DNA from: Algiphilus sp022763315
Lineage (GTDB): Bacteria; Pseudomonadota; Gammaproteobacteria; Nevskiales; Nevskiaceae
DNA length: 64,000 bases
Assembly: GCF_965249985.1 (NCBI RefSeq)
Contig: NZ_OZ252280.1
Strand: one strand, 5' to 3'
Under the pieces are notes generated by a model that was given only the letters and a program-made list of their open reading frames with translations, ran no database searches and had not been told where the DNA came from. The position numbers were made by a program, and so were the translations under genes. Positions 7,017 to 15,469 of the stretch are shown here, one piece after another (the stretch's first letter is position 1; each line of letters begins with the position of its first letter).

Positions 7017-8177
7017 ATGACGCCTCGCGTCTGGGCCGAACTCGACCCGCAGGCCCTGCGCCACAACCTGGCGCAGGTGCGTGCACGGGTCGGATCGGCA
7101 CGCATCATGGCGGTGATCAAGGCCAACGGCTACGGCCACGGCGCGGTCTGGGCGGCACGCTGCCTGCGCGAGCTGCGCGGCCCCGGTCAGGAAGGCCGCC
7201 GCGCGCCCTGGGAAGCGGACGCATTCGCCGTGGCCTGCCTCGAGGAGGCACTGGCATTGCGCGCTGCCCGAGTGCAGGCCCCCATGGTCATTCTGGAAGG
7301 CGTGCTATCCGTCGAGGAAGCGCGCGTCTGCCTGCGCGAAAAGCTGGAGGTGGTGGTTCACGACCATTGGCAGCTGGCGCTGATGGAGGAGCTTCCGCGC
7401 GGGGCGGAGGCCAGAATCTGGATCAAGATCGACAGCGGCATGCGGCGACTGGGCTTTCCATTGGAGGCCGTCCCAGCGGTACTGGAACGCTTGCAGGCGC
7501 GGCCGGAGTGGAAGCTGTGTGGCGCCATGACGCATCTGGCCTCGGCCGACGAGGACGCCGATTCCGCCTTGCTGCAGGCGCAGCGCTTCGATACGGCGCT
7601 GGGCGGGGCACGGCTGCCTCGGTCCATCGCCAATTCCGCCGGCGTGCTCGCCGACGACACCCTGCATCGCGACTGGGTACGGCCGGGGCTGATGCTCTAC
7701 GGGATGTCGCCGCGTGGAGATCAGGATGCCGCAGCCCTGGGATTGCGGCCCGTGATGACGCTGCATTCGCGCGTACTGGCCATTCGCGATTGCGTTGCCG
7801 GTGACGCCGTGGGTTACGGCGGGACCCACGTCTGCCAGGCGCCCACCCGCGTTGCCACCGTCGCCGTGGGCTATGCCGACGGCTTCCAGCGCGCCCTGAG
7901 CAACTGCGGCAGCATGCTGCTGCACGGCCAGCGCGTGCCGGTCATCGGCCGGGTATCGATGGACATGACCGCCATCGACGTCACCGCGCTGCCAGCGGCA
8001 GCAGTGGGCGACGTGGTGACGCTGTGGGGGGAGGGGTTGCCTGCAGAGGAACAGGCGCGAGCCGCCGGGACGCTGGCCTACGAATTGTGCGCCGGGCTGA
8101 CCCAGCGCGTGCATCTGCAGTCGCGTGCGGCGGCCAGCGATCAGGCAGCGCTATCAGAGGCGGTGGCGCGCTACTGA
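7017..8177 (+). CDS. alr: Alanine racemase
   Basis: A PLP enzyme that interconverts L- and D-alanine to supply D-Ala for peptidoglycan. The cofactor-binding Lys lies in AVIKANGYGHG (Lys35), and the second catalytic base is the Tyr of VGYGGTH in the C-terminal barrel domain. The family hallmark near the C-terminus, GRVSMDMTAIDVT, is present. I place the start at ATG 7017 (MTPRVWAELDP), where alr proteins normally begin; a GTG at 6993 would add eight residues. The dnaB-alr order is widespread in gammaproteobacteria. The gene overlaps the convergent gspF stop by 7 bases. Confidence 0.94.
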   Translation: MTPRVWAELDPQALRHNLAQVRARVGSARIMAVIKANGYGHGAVWAARCLRELRGPGQEGRRAPWEADAFAVACLEEALALRAARVQAPMVILEGVLSVEEARVCLREKLEVVVHDHWQLALMEELPRGAEARIWIKIDSGMRRLGFPLEAVPAVLERLQARPEWKLCGAMTHLASADEDADSALLQAQRFDTALGGARLPRSIANSAGVLADDTLHRDWVRPGLMLYGMSPRGDQDAAALGLRPVMTLHSRVLAIRDCVAGDAVGYGGTHVCQAPTRVATVAVGYADGFQRALSNCGSMLLHGQRVPVIGRVSMDMTAIDVTALPAAAVGDVVTLWGEGLPAEEQARAAGTLAYELCAGLTQRVHLQSRAAASDQAALSEAVARY

Positions 8178-9406
8178 ACGAGCTGATTGAGATCGAAGAT
8201 TGGCAGCAGGATGGCCATCACGATCAACAGTACGACACCACCCATGATCAAGATCAGGAGCGGTTCGAAGACGCCCATGACGGCGGAGATGGTGGTTTGC
8301 ACCTCCCGTTCCTGATTGTCCGCGGCATGCTCGAGCATTTCGTCGAGCTTGCCCGACTGCTCGCCGCTGCCGATCAGATGCAGCGTGATCGGCGGAAAGA
8401 GCTTGGACTCGGATAGGGCGCGATAGACCGAGCCACCCTCGCGTACCTTTTGCGCGGCCACTTCGATGGCCTCATGCATCGGCAGGTTGGACACCACCTG
8501 GGAGCCAATACGCATGGCCTCCAGGATCGGAACGCCGGACTGGGAGAGGATGCCGAGGGTGCGCATGAAACGACCGGTGTTGGCGCCCCGCACCAGTCGG
8601 CCGATCAAGGGAATGCGCAGCTGTAGCCGGTGCACCCGTCGCTTGAAGTTGGGCCGTCGCATGGCCAGCGAGAACAGCACCACGCCGCCGGCGAGCGCGA
8701 GCAGCAGGATGGGGCCGTTGCTGCGCAGAAAATCACTGACCGCGATCAGGCCGACGGTCAGCGGCGGCAGCGCCTGGTCGATGGACTCGAAGACGCCGAC
8801 CACCTGCGGCACGACATAGGACAGCAGCAGGATGACCACCGCCACCGCCACCAGGGTCAGGATGGCGGGATAGAAGGCGGCCAGCATCATCTTCTGGCGC
8901 ATGGCCTGCCGGCTCTCGACATAGTCGGCCAGTCGCTCCAGCACGCTGTCCAGGCGGCCGCTCTGTTCGCCCGCTTCCACCGTAGCGCGGTACAACGCCG
9001 GAAAGGCGCCGGGAAACTGCGCCAGGCCGGAGGCCAACGGCGCGCCCTCGACCACTTGCGCGCGTACGCCCAGCGCCACGCGCTTGACGGCGCGACCTTC
9101 CGACTGCTGAGCGACGGCCGACAGCGACTCGTCCAGCGGCAGGCCGGAACGCAGCAGCGTGGACAGTTGGCGGGTGAACAGCGATAGATCGGCGGTGCTG
9201 AGGCGTCCGCTGCGGCTCAGGCTGAAGCCGCCACCGGCCTGCTCGGACGCGCCACCGCGCCGCCGGTCCGAGACCTCGCGCAGTGACACCGGAATCAGCC
9301 CTTTGCCGCGCAGCTGCTCGCGCACGTGGCGGGCGGTGTCGCCTTCGATCAGGCCCTTCTTCTGGCGCCCCTTGTCATTGAGCGCGACGTATTCGAATGC
9401 CGCCAT
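8171..9406 (-). CDS. gspF: Type II secretion inner-membrane platform protein GspF
   Basis: The polytopic inner-membrane protein of the type II secretion system that links the GspE ATPase to pseudopilus assembly. The 411 residues hold two T2SSF domains (about 75-195 and 280-400) and three hydrophobic segments, the clearest at about 175-195, 225-245 and 385-402. The start MAAFEYVALNDKGRQKKGLIE is typical. It is the last gene of gspC-gspD-gspE-gspF, 10 bases after gspE. No gspG or other pseudopilin gene follows; alr lies there instead on the other strand, and the two tails overlap by 7 bases. Confidence 0.95.
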   Translation of the reverse strand: MAAFEYVALNDKGRQKKGLIEGDTARHVREQLRGKGLIPVSLREVSDRRRGGASEQAGGGFSLSRSGRLSTADLSLFTRQLSTLLRSGLPLDESLSAVAQQSEGRAVKRVALGVRAQVVEGAPLASGLAQFPGAFPALYRATVEAGEQSGRLDSVLERLADYVESRQAMRQKMMLAAFYPAILTLVAVAVVILLLSYVVPQVVGVFESIDQALPPLTVGLIAVSDFLRSNGPILLLALAGGVVLFSLAMRRPNFKRRVHRLQLRIPLIGRLVRGANTGRFMRTLGILSQSGVPILEAMRIGSQVVSNLPMHEAIEVAAQKVREGGSVYRALSESKLFPPITLHLIGSGEQSGKLDEMLEHAADNQEREVQTTISAVMGVFEPLLILIMGGVVLLIVMAILLPIFDLNQLVQ

Positions 9407-9416
9407 GCGCCGCTCG

Positions 9417-10937
9417 TCAGTCCTCGGTGGTCACGCGCAGGATCTCGCGCACGGTGGTGACGCCGTCGAGCACCTTCTGCCGGCCTGAGGCCATGATGCC
9501 GGGGGTGGACTTGCGCGCGTGGCTCTCGAGGGCCTGCTCACCCGCATTGTCGTGAATGAGCACTTCCATTTCCTGGTCGACTTCGACCAGCTCATGGATA
9601 CCGGTACGGCCGAGGAATCCCGTGCCGCGGCACTTTGAGCAGCCCTTTTCGCGGTACAGCGTCACCGGCTCGCTGTGCTTGATGCCAAGCGCCTCGCGTT
9701 CGACCGGCTCCGCCTCATGGGCTTCCTTGCAGTGCGGGCAGAGCACGCGCACCAGACGCTGCGCCATCAGACCGATGATCGAGGTGGACAGCAGATAGGG
9801 CTCCACGCCCATATCGCGCAATCGTGTGATCGCACCAACCGCCGTGTTGGTATGCAGGGTCGACAGCACGAGGTGGCCGGTGAGGGAGGCCTGCACGGCG
9901 ATCTCCGCGGTTTCGAGGTCGCGGATTTCGCCGATCATCACCACGTCCGGATCCTGACGCAGGATCGCGCGCAGGCCGCGGGCGAAGGTCATGTTGACCT
10001 TGGGGTTGACCTGGGTCTGACCGATACCCTCGATGTTGTATTCGATCGGGTCCTCCACCGTCATGATGTTGCGCGACTTGTCGTTGAGCACGGATAGCGC
10101 CGCGTACAGGGTGGTGGATTTGCCCGAGCCGGTCGGGCCGGTGACCAGCATGATGCCGTAGGGCTTGTTGATGATCCGCTTCAGCACCTTGGTGTCGTTG
10201 GCATTCAGGCCAAGATGCTCGAGGTCGATCTTCTCATTCTGCTTGTCGAGCACGCGCATCACCACGCGCTCGTAGGAAGCGCCGGTCGGCAGAGTAGACA
10301 CACGTACGTCCACCTTGCGGCCGCCGATGGAGCGCGTGATGCGGCCATCCTGCGGCAGGCGCTTTTCGGCGATATCGAGCTTGGCCATGATCTTGATGCG
10401 CGACACCAGGCGCGGCGCCAACTGGCGCGGTGGCGACATGATCTCGCGCATCACGCCGTCGACCCGGAAGCGGACGCTGCAGCGGGTCTCGAAGGTCTCG
10501 ACGTGGATATCGGAGGCGTTCTCCTTGATCGCCTCGACCAGCAGCCCGTTGATAAAGCGGATGACGGGCGCGTCATCTTCGCTTTCCAGCAGGTCCTGAT
10601 TTTCCGCGAGCGCGTGCGCGAGCGCGTCGAGGTCATCGGGTGCCTCGTCCCCGCCGCCCAGGCCTTCGACCAGCGAAGCCGCGGCGCCTTCGCCCTGCTC
10701 ATAGGCGCGCTGCAGTTCCAGATCGAACTGATTTGGGTCGGCGCGCTGCACCGGGAACATCTGTGCGTTCAGCCGCTGCACCTCCATGAGCGCATCCATG
10801 GAGGCCCCTTGGCGGACCCAGATGACGGGATGGCCGTCACCGTCCTGTGTCAGCAGCACGCCATTGCGCTTGCAGAAGGAGTAGCCCGGCCGTTGGATGC
10901 CTTCCGCCGCGTCGACGCCTTGTTCGGGTGCGTTCAT
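9417..10937 (-). CDS. gspE: Type II secretion ATPase GspE
   Basis: The cytoplasmic secretion ATPase that powers pseudopilus assembly through GspF and GspL. In its 506 residues: an N-terminal GspE/PilB domain, an Arg-rich arm (ETFETRCSVRFRVDGVMREI), Walker A GPTGSGKSTT at about 265, the Asp box and Walker B (DPDVVMIGEIRD, about 330), the His box (TGHLVLSTLHTN) and a tetracysteine zinc site (CPHC then CSKC, about 400-435), which distinguishes GspE from PilT-type retraction ATPases. Its first codon overlaps the gspD stop by 4 bases, and gspF follows after 10 bases. PilB is the alternative, but the secretin and GspC neighbours settle it. Confidence 0.95.
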   Translation of the reverse strand: MNAPEQGVDAAEGIQRPGYSFCKRNGVLLTQDGDGHPVIWVRQGASMDALMEVQRLNAQMFPVQRADPNQFDLELQRAYEQGEGAAASLVEGLGGGDEAPDDLDALAHALAENQDLLESEDDAPVIRFINGLLVEAIKENASDIHVETFETRCSVRFRVDGVMREIMSPPRQLAPRLVSRIKIMAKLDIAEKRLPQDGRITRSIGGRKVDVRVSTLPTGASYERVVMRVLDKQNEKIDLEHLGLNANDTKVLKRIINKPYGIMLVTGPTGSGKSTTLYAALSVLNDKSRNIMTVEDPIEYNIEGIGQTQVNPKVNMTFARGLRAILRQDPDVVMIGEIRDLETAEIAVQASLTGHLVLSTLHTNTAVGAITRLRDMGVEPYLLSTSIIGLMAQRLVRVLCPHCKEAHEAEPVEREALGIKHSEPVTLYREKGCSKCRGTGFLGRTGIHELVEVDQEMEVLIHDNAGEQALESHARKSTPGIMASGRQKVLDGVTTVREILRVTTED

Positions 10938-12952
10938 CGGCGGCTGGTGGGAGCAGGCAGCTGATCACCCACCGTGCTCGACAGGGGACGGCCCGGCGCG
11001 CTGCCATCGTCCAGGAACAGCTCGAAGTCCTCCAGTCGAGGATAGGCCCGGTCGAGAATGGGCACGTCGCGTTCGTTGGCGTTGAGCGCGCGCTGGGTCT
11101 GCTCGTATTTCTGCTGGGTGTAGAAATCCGAGGTGGCGCGGTCGCGCAGGATGCGCGGGCGCATGAACAGCATCAGATTGCGCTTCTCGCTCTGTACCGA
11201 CTGGAAGCGGAACAGCGCGCCGATGAGCGGAATCTTGCTCAGGAACGGGACGCCGGAGCGGGAATCGGTGACGTTGTCGTCGATCAGCCCGCCGAGGATC
11301 AACACCTGACCATCCTCGACGCTGACGGTATTGGTGATCGAGCGCGAATTCGTGATCTGCTGAAGGCTGCTGCCACCGGCGCCCAGGCTGGAGACCTCCA
11401 GGCTGAGTTCCAGTTGGATATGGTCGCCTTCGTTGATCTGCGGCGTGACGTTCAGCGTGAGGCCGACATCGCGGCGCTCGATGGTCTGGAAGGGGTTGAC
11501 GCTGCCGTTGTTGGCGCCGGTATTGGTGAACTGGCCGGTGAGGAACGGCACTTCCTGGCCGACGGAGAACTCGGCCTCCTCGTTATCCATGGTCAGCAAG
11601 GTCGGTGCCGAGAGGATGTTGGTGTCGCCATCGCCCTGCAACGCCTTGAGCAGGATCGCGAAGCTGGTGCCACCGTCGCGAATGCGGCCGCCCCCCAAGG
11701 TGATGCCCTGACCGAGCAGCCCGGTGAGCGCACTGGCATTGAGATTGCTGGACCCCGAGGTGGCGCCACCCAGGCTGGACAGAAGCTGCCCGGTGTCCGG
11801 GTCGAAGATGCCTGCCGCCGCGACACGGTCCTCATTGAACACGGCCCAGTCCAGACCCAGCTCCGCCTGCTTGGAGCTGCTGATCTCCGCAATCAGGGTT
11901 TCCACCATGACCTGCGCGCGCTTGATGTCCAGTTTCTCGATCACGCTGCGCAGTGCGCGCATCGCCTTGGGCGGTGCAGTGATCAGAAGCGAGTTGGTGT
12001 CCGGCTCGGCGATGACGCTGCTGCCATCGGCAGTCGCTCCGCGGCGTCCGCTGCCGCTTCCGCTGGCTTGCTGGTTGCTTCCGCTTTGCTGATCGGCCGC
12101 CTGCTCGGCGTAGCCCTGGAGAATCGGCGCCAGATCCTCGGCGCTGGCGTGGCGCAGGTAGACCACCTGGGTGGACCCGTCTTCGTCGAGCTCGACATCC
12201 AGCTCGCGGACGATATCGATATAGCGCTGGCGCTCGGTTTTCTCGCCGCCGATGAGCACGGAATTGCTGCGCTCGTCCGCGATCAGGGTCGACGTCTGCT
12301 GGCCCTGGTTCTGCGCGTTCTCGCCCTTCGACAACGACTGGAGGATGCGCACGACCTCGCTGGCGGAGGCGTGCCGGAGGCGTACCAGCTCGATCTCGTT
12401 CTCACCGCTGCGATCGACATCGTTGATGATGCTTTCCAGGCGGCGCATATTGCCGGCGCGGTCCGAGATGATCAGCATGTTGGATGGCGAGTAGGCCGCC
12501 AGATGGCCCCACTGGGGCACCAGGGGGCGCAGGATGGGCACCAGCTGTGCGGCCGGCACATTCTTGATCTCCATCACCCGGGTGACGATCTCGTCCGGCG
12601 GCGCGCTGCGCTGCAGTCCGGTCGTCCCGGCTTCCTGGCGGGCGTTGTTTTCGGGCACGATCTTGATCGCGTTGCCGCTGGGAATCGCCGCGAAGCCATA
12701 GACCTGCAGGATGGACAGGAAGGTTTCGTAAACGGCAGCCGGCGGCATCGGGGAGGCGCTAACGACGGTCACTTTCGCCTTGACGCGGGGGTCGACGATG
12801 AAATTCCGCCCTGTGACATCACTCACCGTCTCAATGAGGGTGTTGATGTCGGCGTCCTTCAGATTGAGCGTCACCGCATTCTCGGCGCGAACCGGCAACG
12901 CTATCAGCAGCGCTGCCAGCAGCAGCCATGGCGAAGAAAGAAGAAGGCGCAT
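10934..12952 (-). CDS. gspD: Type II secretion system secretin GspD
   Basis: The outer-membrane secretin that forms the exit channel for folded proteins. The 672-residue protein has a Sec signal peptide (about 1-23, cleavage after VRA), an N0 domain (VTLNLKDADINTLIETV), N1-N3 repeats to about 340, and the secretin core (about 380-600) with VPFLTGQFTNTG and GLTLNVTPQINEGDHIQLEL. A Ser/Gln/Gly linker interrupts the N3 region near 290-310, as in other GspDs. The C-terminal 70 residues may be the pilotin-binding S domain. It starts on the last base of gspC and overlaps gspE by 4 bases. Confidence 0.95.
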   Translation of the reverse strand: MRLLLSSPWLLLAALLIALPVRAENAVTLNLKDADINTLIETVSDVTGRNFIVDPRVKAKVTVVSASPMPPAAVYETFLSILQVYGFAAIPSGNAIKIVPENNARQEAGTTGLQRSAPPDEIVTRVMEIKNVPAAQLVPILRPLVPQWGHLAAYSPSNMLIISDRAGNMRRLESIINDVDRSGENEIELVRLRHASASEVVRILQSLSKGENAQNQGQQTSTLIADERSNSVLIGGEKTERQRYIDIVRELDVELDEDGSTQVVYLRHASAEDLAPILQGYAEQAADQQSGSNQQASGSGSGRRGATADGSSVIAEPDTNSLLITAPPKAMRALRSVIEKLDIKRAQVMVETLIAEISSSKQAELGLDWAVFNEDRVAAAGIFDPDTGQLLSSLGGATSGSSNLNASALTGLLGQGITLGGGRIRDGGTSFAILLKALQGDGDTNILSAPTLLTMDNEEAEFSVGQEVPFLTGQFTNTGANNGSVNPFQTIERRDVGLTLNVTPQINEGDHIQLELSLEVSSLGAGGSSLQQITNSRSITNTVSVEDGQVLILGGLIDDNVTDSRSGVPFLSKIPLIGALFRFQSVQSEKRNLMLFMRPRILRDRATSDFYTQQKYEQTQRALNANERDVPILDRAYPRLEDFELFLDDGSAPGRPLSSTVGDQLPAPTSRR

Positions 12953-13851
12953 TACTGGGTACTCAGTGTGTAATTCTGGATATTGCCGCCGCGCTCAACC
13001 GTGACATTGATCGATTGGGCATTGCTCAGCTCGTTGAGCAGACGCAGCGCCGTGTCGGGGCTGTCGAGGGAAATGCCGTTGACGGCGGTGACGAGATCGC
13101 CCGGACGGAGCCCGGCCGCCTCGAACAATTCGCGCTCGCGGCCTGGATAGATGCGGTAGCCCTGCTGCTGCCCACCCGAGGACGCAGGTACCACGCGGAT
13201 GTAGTTGGTCGCCCTGGTCGGGTCAGCCAGCAATTCGTTGCGGATCTCGCCCAGCTTCTGGGGATTGCGAGCAGTGAGGTTACCATCGTCGGTGACGCGG
13301 CTCTGGCTTCGCAGGTTCTGCTGCGTTCGCGCTGGCTGACGGTCGCCGATGCCATCGCGCTCCATTCGCAGAGTCTCCAGCTTGCCGTCGCGCGCGATCA
13401 CGACGCGATCGGGGAAGACCGAATGCAGCTCCACATTGTTCGAGATCTTGTCGCCGATGGCATAGAGCTTCTCGTCCTGGTTGGCTGCGGCGATGATGGC
13501 GCGCGACAGGGACGGGTCCTCCGCCGCGTAGACGCCCAGCAGCTTGAGCGACAGCCGCGTCTCGGGCGCATCCTCGACATCCTGGGGCTCGGGCTCGGCG
13601 GCCTTCTGAAAGGTGCCCATCAGATTGGCGTTGGTCAGCCGTGCCAGATTGTAGGGCGCCGCCGGTTCTGCATTGCTCCGCGCCTGCCGCTCGACCGGGG
13701 CCGGCTGCCAGCTGTTGGCAGGCGGCGGCACCAGCGCCCACGCCAGCCGGGCGACACAGGCGCCGAAGACGACAGCGAGCACGAGCGCGGCCAGGCCGGC
13801 CGCGCGCTGCACATGGCGTTCGTAGAGCTGGAGCAGGAGGGAGGCATTCAC
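12952..13851 (-). CDS. gspC: Type II secretion system protein GspC (PDZ type)
   Basis: The inner-membrane clamp protein that connects the GspL/M platform to the GspD secretin and helps choose substrates. The 299 residues comprise a short cytoplasmic start, one membrane helix (about 16-42, AGLAALVLAVVFGACVARLA), a periplasmic HR domain (about 75-165, containing LKLLGVYAAEDPSLSRAII) and a C-terminal PDZ domain (about 220-299, ELFEAAGLRPGDLVTAVNGI). It heads the gspC-D-E-F cluster. Its stop shares one base with the gspD start. The promoter must lie in the 86 bases shared with the divergent gcdH; none is clear. Confidence 0.9.
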   Translation of the reverse strand: MNASLLLQLYERHVQRAAGLAALVLAVVFGACVARLAWALVPPPANSWQPAPVERQARSNAEPAAPYNLARLTNANLMGTFQKAAEPEPQDVEDAPETRLSLKLLGVYAAEDPSLSRAIIAAANQDEKLYAIGDKISNNVELHSVFPDRVVIARDGKLETLRMERDGIGDRQPARTQQNLRSQSRVTDDGNLTARNPQKLGEIRNELLADPTRATNYIRVVPASSGGQQQGYRIYPGRERELFEAAGLRPGDLVTAVNGISLDSPDTALRLLNELSNAQSINVTVERGGNIQNYTLSTQ

Positions 13852-13937
13852 GGAGGCAGATGATACTGGTCAGGCGACGGGACCGCATACATGACAATGG
13901 CATGATGGTCTGCCACATCCTGCACGGAGCCTGAAGC

Positions 13938-15104
13938 GTGGCATTCCGATGGCGCGACCCCCTCGACCTGGAGGGGCAACTGAGCGGAGAAGAACGGGCG
14001 ATCCGCGAAGCGGCGGCGCGCTTTGCGCAAGAGGCACTGGCGCCGCGGATTCGCGACAGTTTCCGCAGCGGCAGCTTTGATCGCGCGCTGGTACAGGCTT
14101 TTGGCGCCCTCGGCGTGCTCGGCCTGACGCTGGAGGGGGATGGCTGTCCCGGCGGGAGCCACGTCATGTATGGGCTGGTCGCGCGCGAGATCGAGCGGGT
14201 CGACTCGGCGTTCCGCTCGCTGCTGTCGGTGCAATCCAGCCTGGTGATGTACCCCATTCACCGCTTCGGCAGTGCCGAGCTGGCGCGGCGCTATCTGCCG
14301 GGCTTGGCTGCAGGCGACCTGCTTGGCGCCTTCGGTTTGACGGAGCCCGACCATGGCTCCGACCCGGCGGGAATGCGCACGCGCGCCCGCCGGCGCGACG
14401 ATGGCGGCTGGATATTGAGCGGCACCAAGACCTGGATCAGCCACGCGCCGATCGCCGATGTCTTCATAGTCTGGGCGCGCGACGAGGCGGATGTGATCCG
14501 CGGCTTTCTGCTTGAGCGCGACAGCGCCGGGCTGTCGACGCCGCCCATCGAAGGCAAGCTGTCTCTGTGCGCGTCACCCACGGGACAGATTGTGCTGGAT
14601 GACGTTGCAGTCTCCGACACACAACGGCTGGCCGGGGTTGAGGGCCTGAAGGGGCCGTTTTCCTGCCTGACCAAGGCGCGCTACGGCATCTGCTGGGGCG
14701 CGATGGGCGCCGCGGAGGACTGCTGGTGGACCGCCCGCGACTACGTCATGCAGCGCCAACAGTTCGCGCGTCCGCTGGCGGCCAATCAGCTGGTGCAGCA
14801 CAAGTTGGCCGATATGCAGACCGAAATCGCGCTGGGATTGCAGGCGGCGCTGCAGCTCGGACGGTGCTTCGACGCCGGAGAGGCGCCCCACGAGGCGGTT
14901 TCCCTGCTCAAGCGCAACAATTGCGGCAAGGCGCTGAGCATTGCCCGCCAAGCGCGCGATATGCTCGGCGCCAACGGTATCAGTGACGCCTATCCCGTCA
15001 TGCGCCACTTGATTAACCTGGAAACCGTTAATACATACGAAGGCACGGCCGACATACACGCCTTGATCCTCGGGCGATCGCAGACGGGAATTGCTGCCTT
15101 CTAG
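13938..15104 (+). CDS. gcdH: Glutaryl-CoA dehydrogenase
   Basis: A flavin-dependent acyl-CoA dehydrogenase predicted to oxidise and decarboxylate glutaryl-CoA to crotonyl-CoA in lysine, tryptophan or dicarboxylate breakdown. The 388 residues show the family blocks FGLTEPDHGSDPAGM (about 135-149), SGTKTWISHAP (about 162-172) and RQQFARPLAANQLVQ (about 274-288). The C-terminal ETVNTYEGTADIHALILGR contains the catalytic Glu at residue 368, in the position used by glutaryl-CoA dehydrogenases. The N-terminal WRDPLDLEGQLSGEER is also typical of that subgroup. It stands alone, divergent from gspC, with clpS 50 bases downstream. Substrate is inferred from similarity; another short acyl-CoA is possible. 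Confidence 0.88.
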   Translation: MAFRWRDPLDLEGQLSGEERAIREAAARFAQEALAPRIRDSFRSGSFDRALVQAFGALGVLGLTLEGDGCPGGSHVMYGLVAREIERVDSAFRSLLSVQSSLVMYPIHRFGSAELARRYLPGLAAGDLLGAFGLTEPDHGSDPAGMRTRARRRDDGGWILSGTKTWISHAPIADVFIVWARDEADVIRGFLLERDSAGLSTPPIEGKLSLCASPTGQIVLDDVAVSDTQRLAGVEGLKGPFSCLTKARYGICWGAMGAAEDCWWTARDYVMQRQQFARPLAANQLVQHKLADMQTEIALGLQAALQLGRCFDAGEAPHEAVSLLKRNNCGKALSIARQARDMLGANGISDAYPVMRHLINLETVNTYEGTADIHALILGRSQTGIAAF

Positions 15105-15154
15105 TGCGGTCCAACTTTGCGCGTCGAGGGATGCAGCATCGCTAGAATGGAGTC

Positions 15155-15469
15155 ATGAGCGAACAGGATCAGCAAGGAACCGGGCTGGCCACCGAAACGG
15201 CCAAGCCCAAAATCAAGGAGCCGCCGAAATATAAGGTGGTCATGCTCAACGACGACTACACGCCGATGGAATTTGTGGTCCAAGTTTTGCAACAGTTCTT
15301 CAGTCACTCTCGTGAGAAGGCGGTGCAAATCATGATGCAGATCCACACCCAAGGACGTAGCGTGGCTGGCGTGTTTCCCGCCGAAATTGCCGAAACCAAG
15401 GTGGCGCAAGTCAATGACTATGCCCGCCGCAATCAGCACCCCCTGCTGACCGTTATGGAGGAAGCCTGA
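15155..15469 (+). CDS. clpS: ATP-dependent Clp protease adaptor ClpS
   Basis: The N-end-rule adaptor that binds proteins with N-terminal Leu, Phe, Tyr or Trp and hands them to ClpA-ClpP. The 104 residues have a flexible N-terminus and the conserved core YKVVMLNDDYTPMEFVVQVL (about 29-48), whose NDDYTPMEFV stretch lines the N-degron pocket, followed by HTQGRSVAGVFPAEIAETK. Its stop overlaps the clpA start by one base, so the pair is coupled. The transferases that create N-end signals (aat, bpt) lie nearby on the minus strand. Confidence 0.96.
   Translation: MSEQDQQGTGLATETAKPKIKEPPKYKVVMLNDDYTPMEFVVQVLQQFFSHSREKAVQIMMQIHTQGRSVAGVFPAEIAETKVAQVNDYARRNQHPLLTVMEEA

Noticed and set aside
10847..12973. 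708-codon open frame on the plus strand opposite gspD/gspE
   Set aside because: Antisense shadow of gspD with no family features; the GC-rich genome leaves long opposite frames open.
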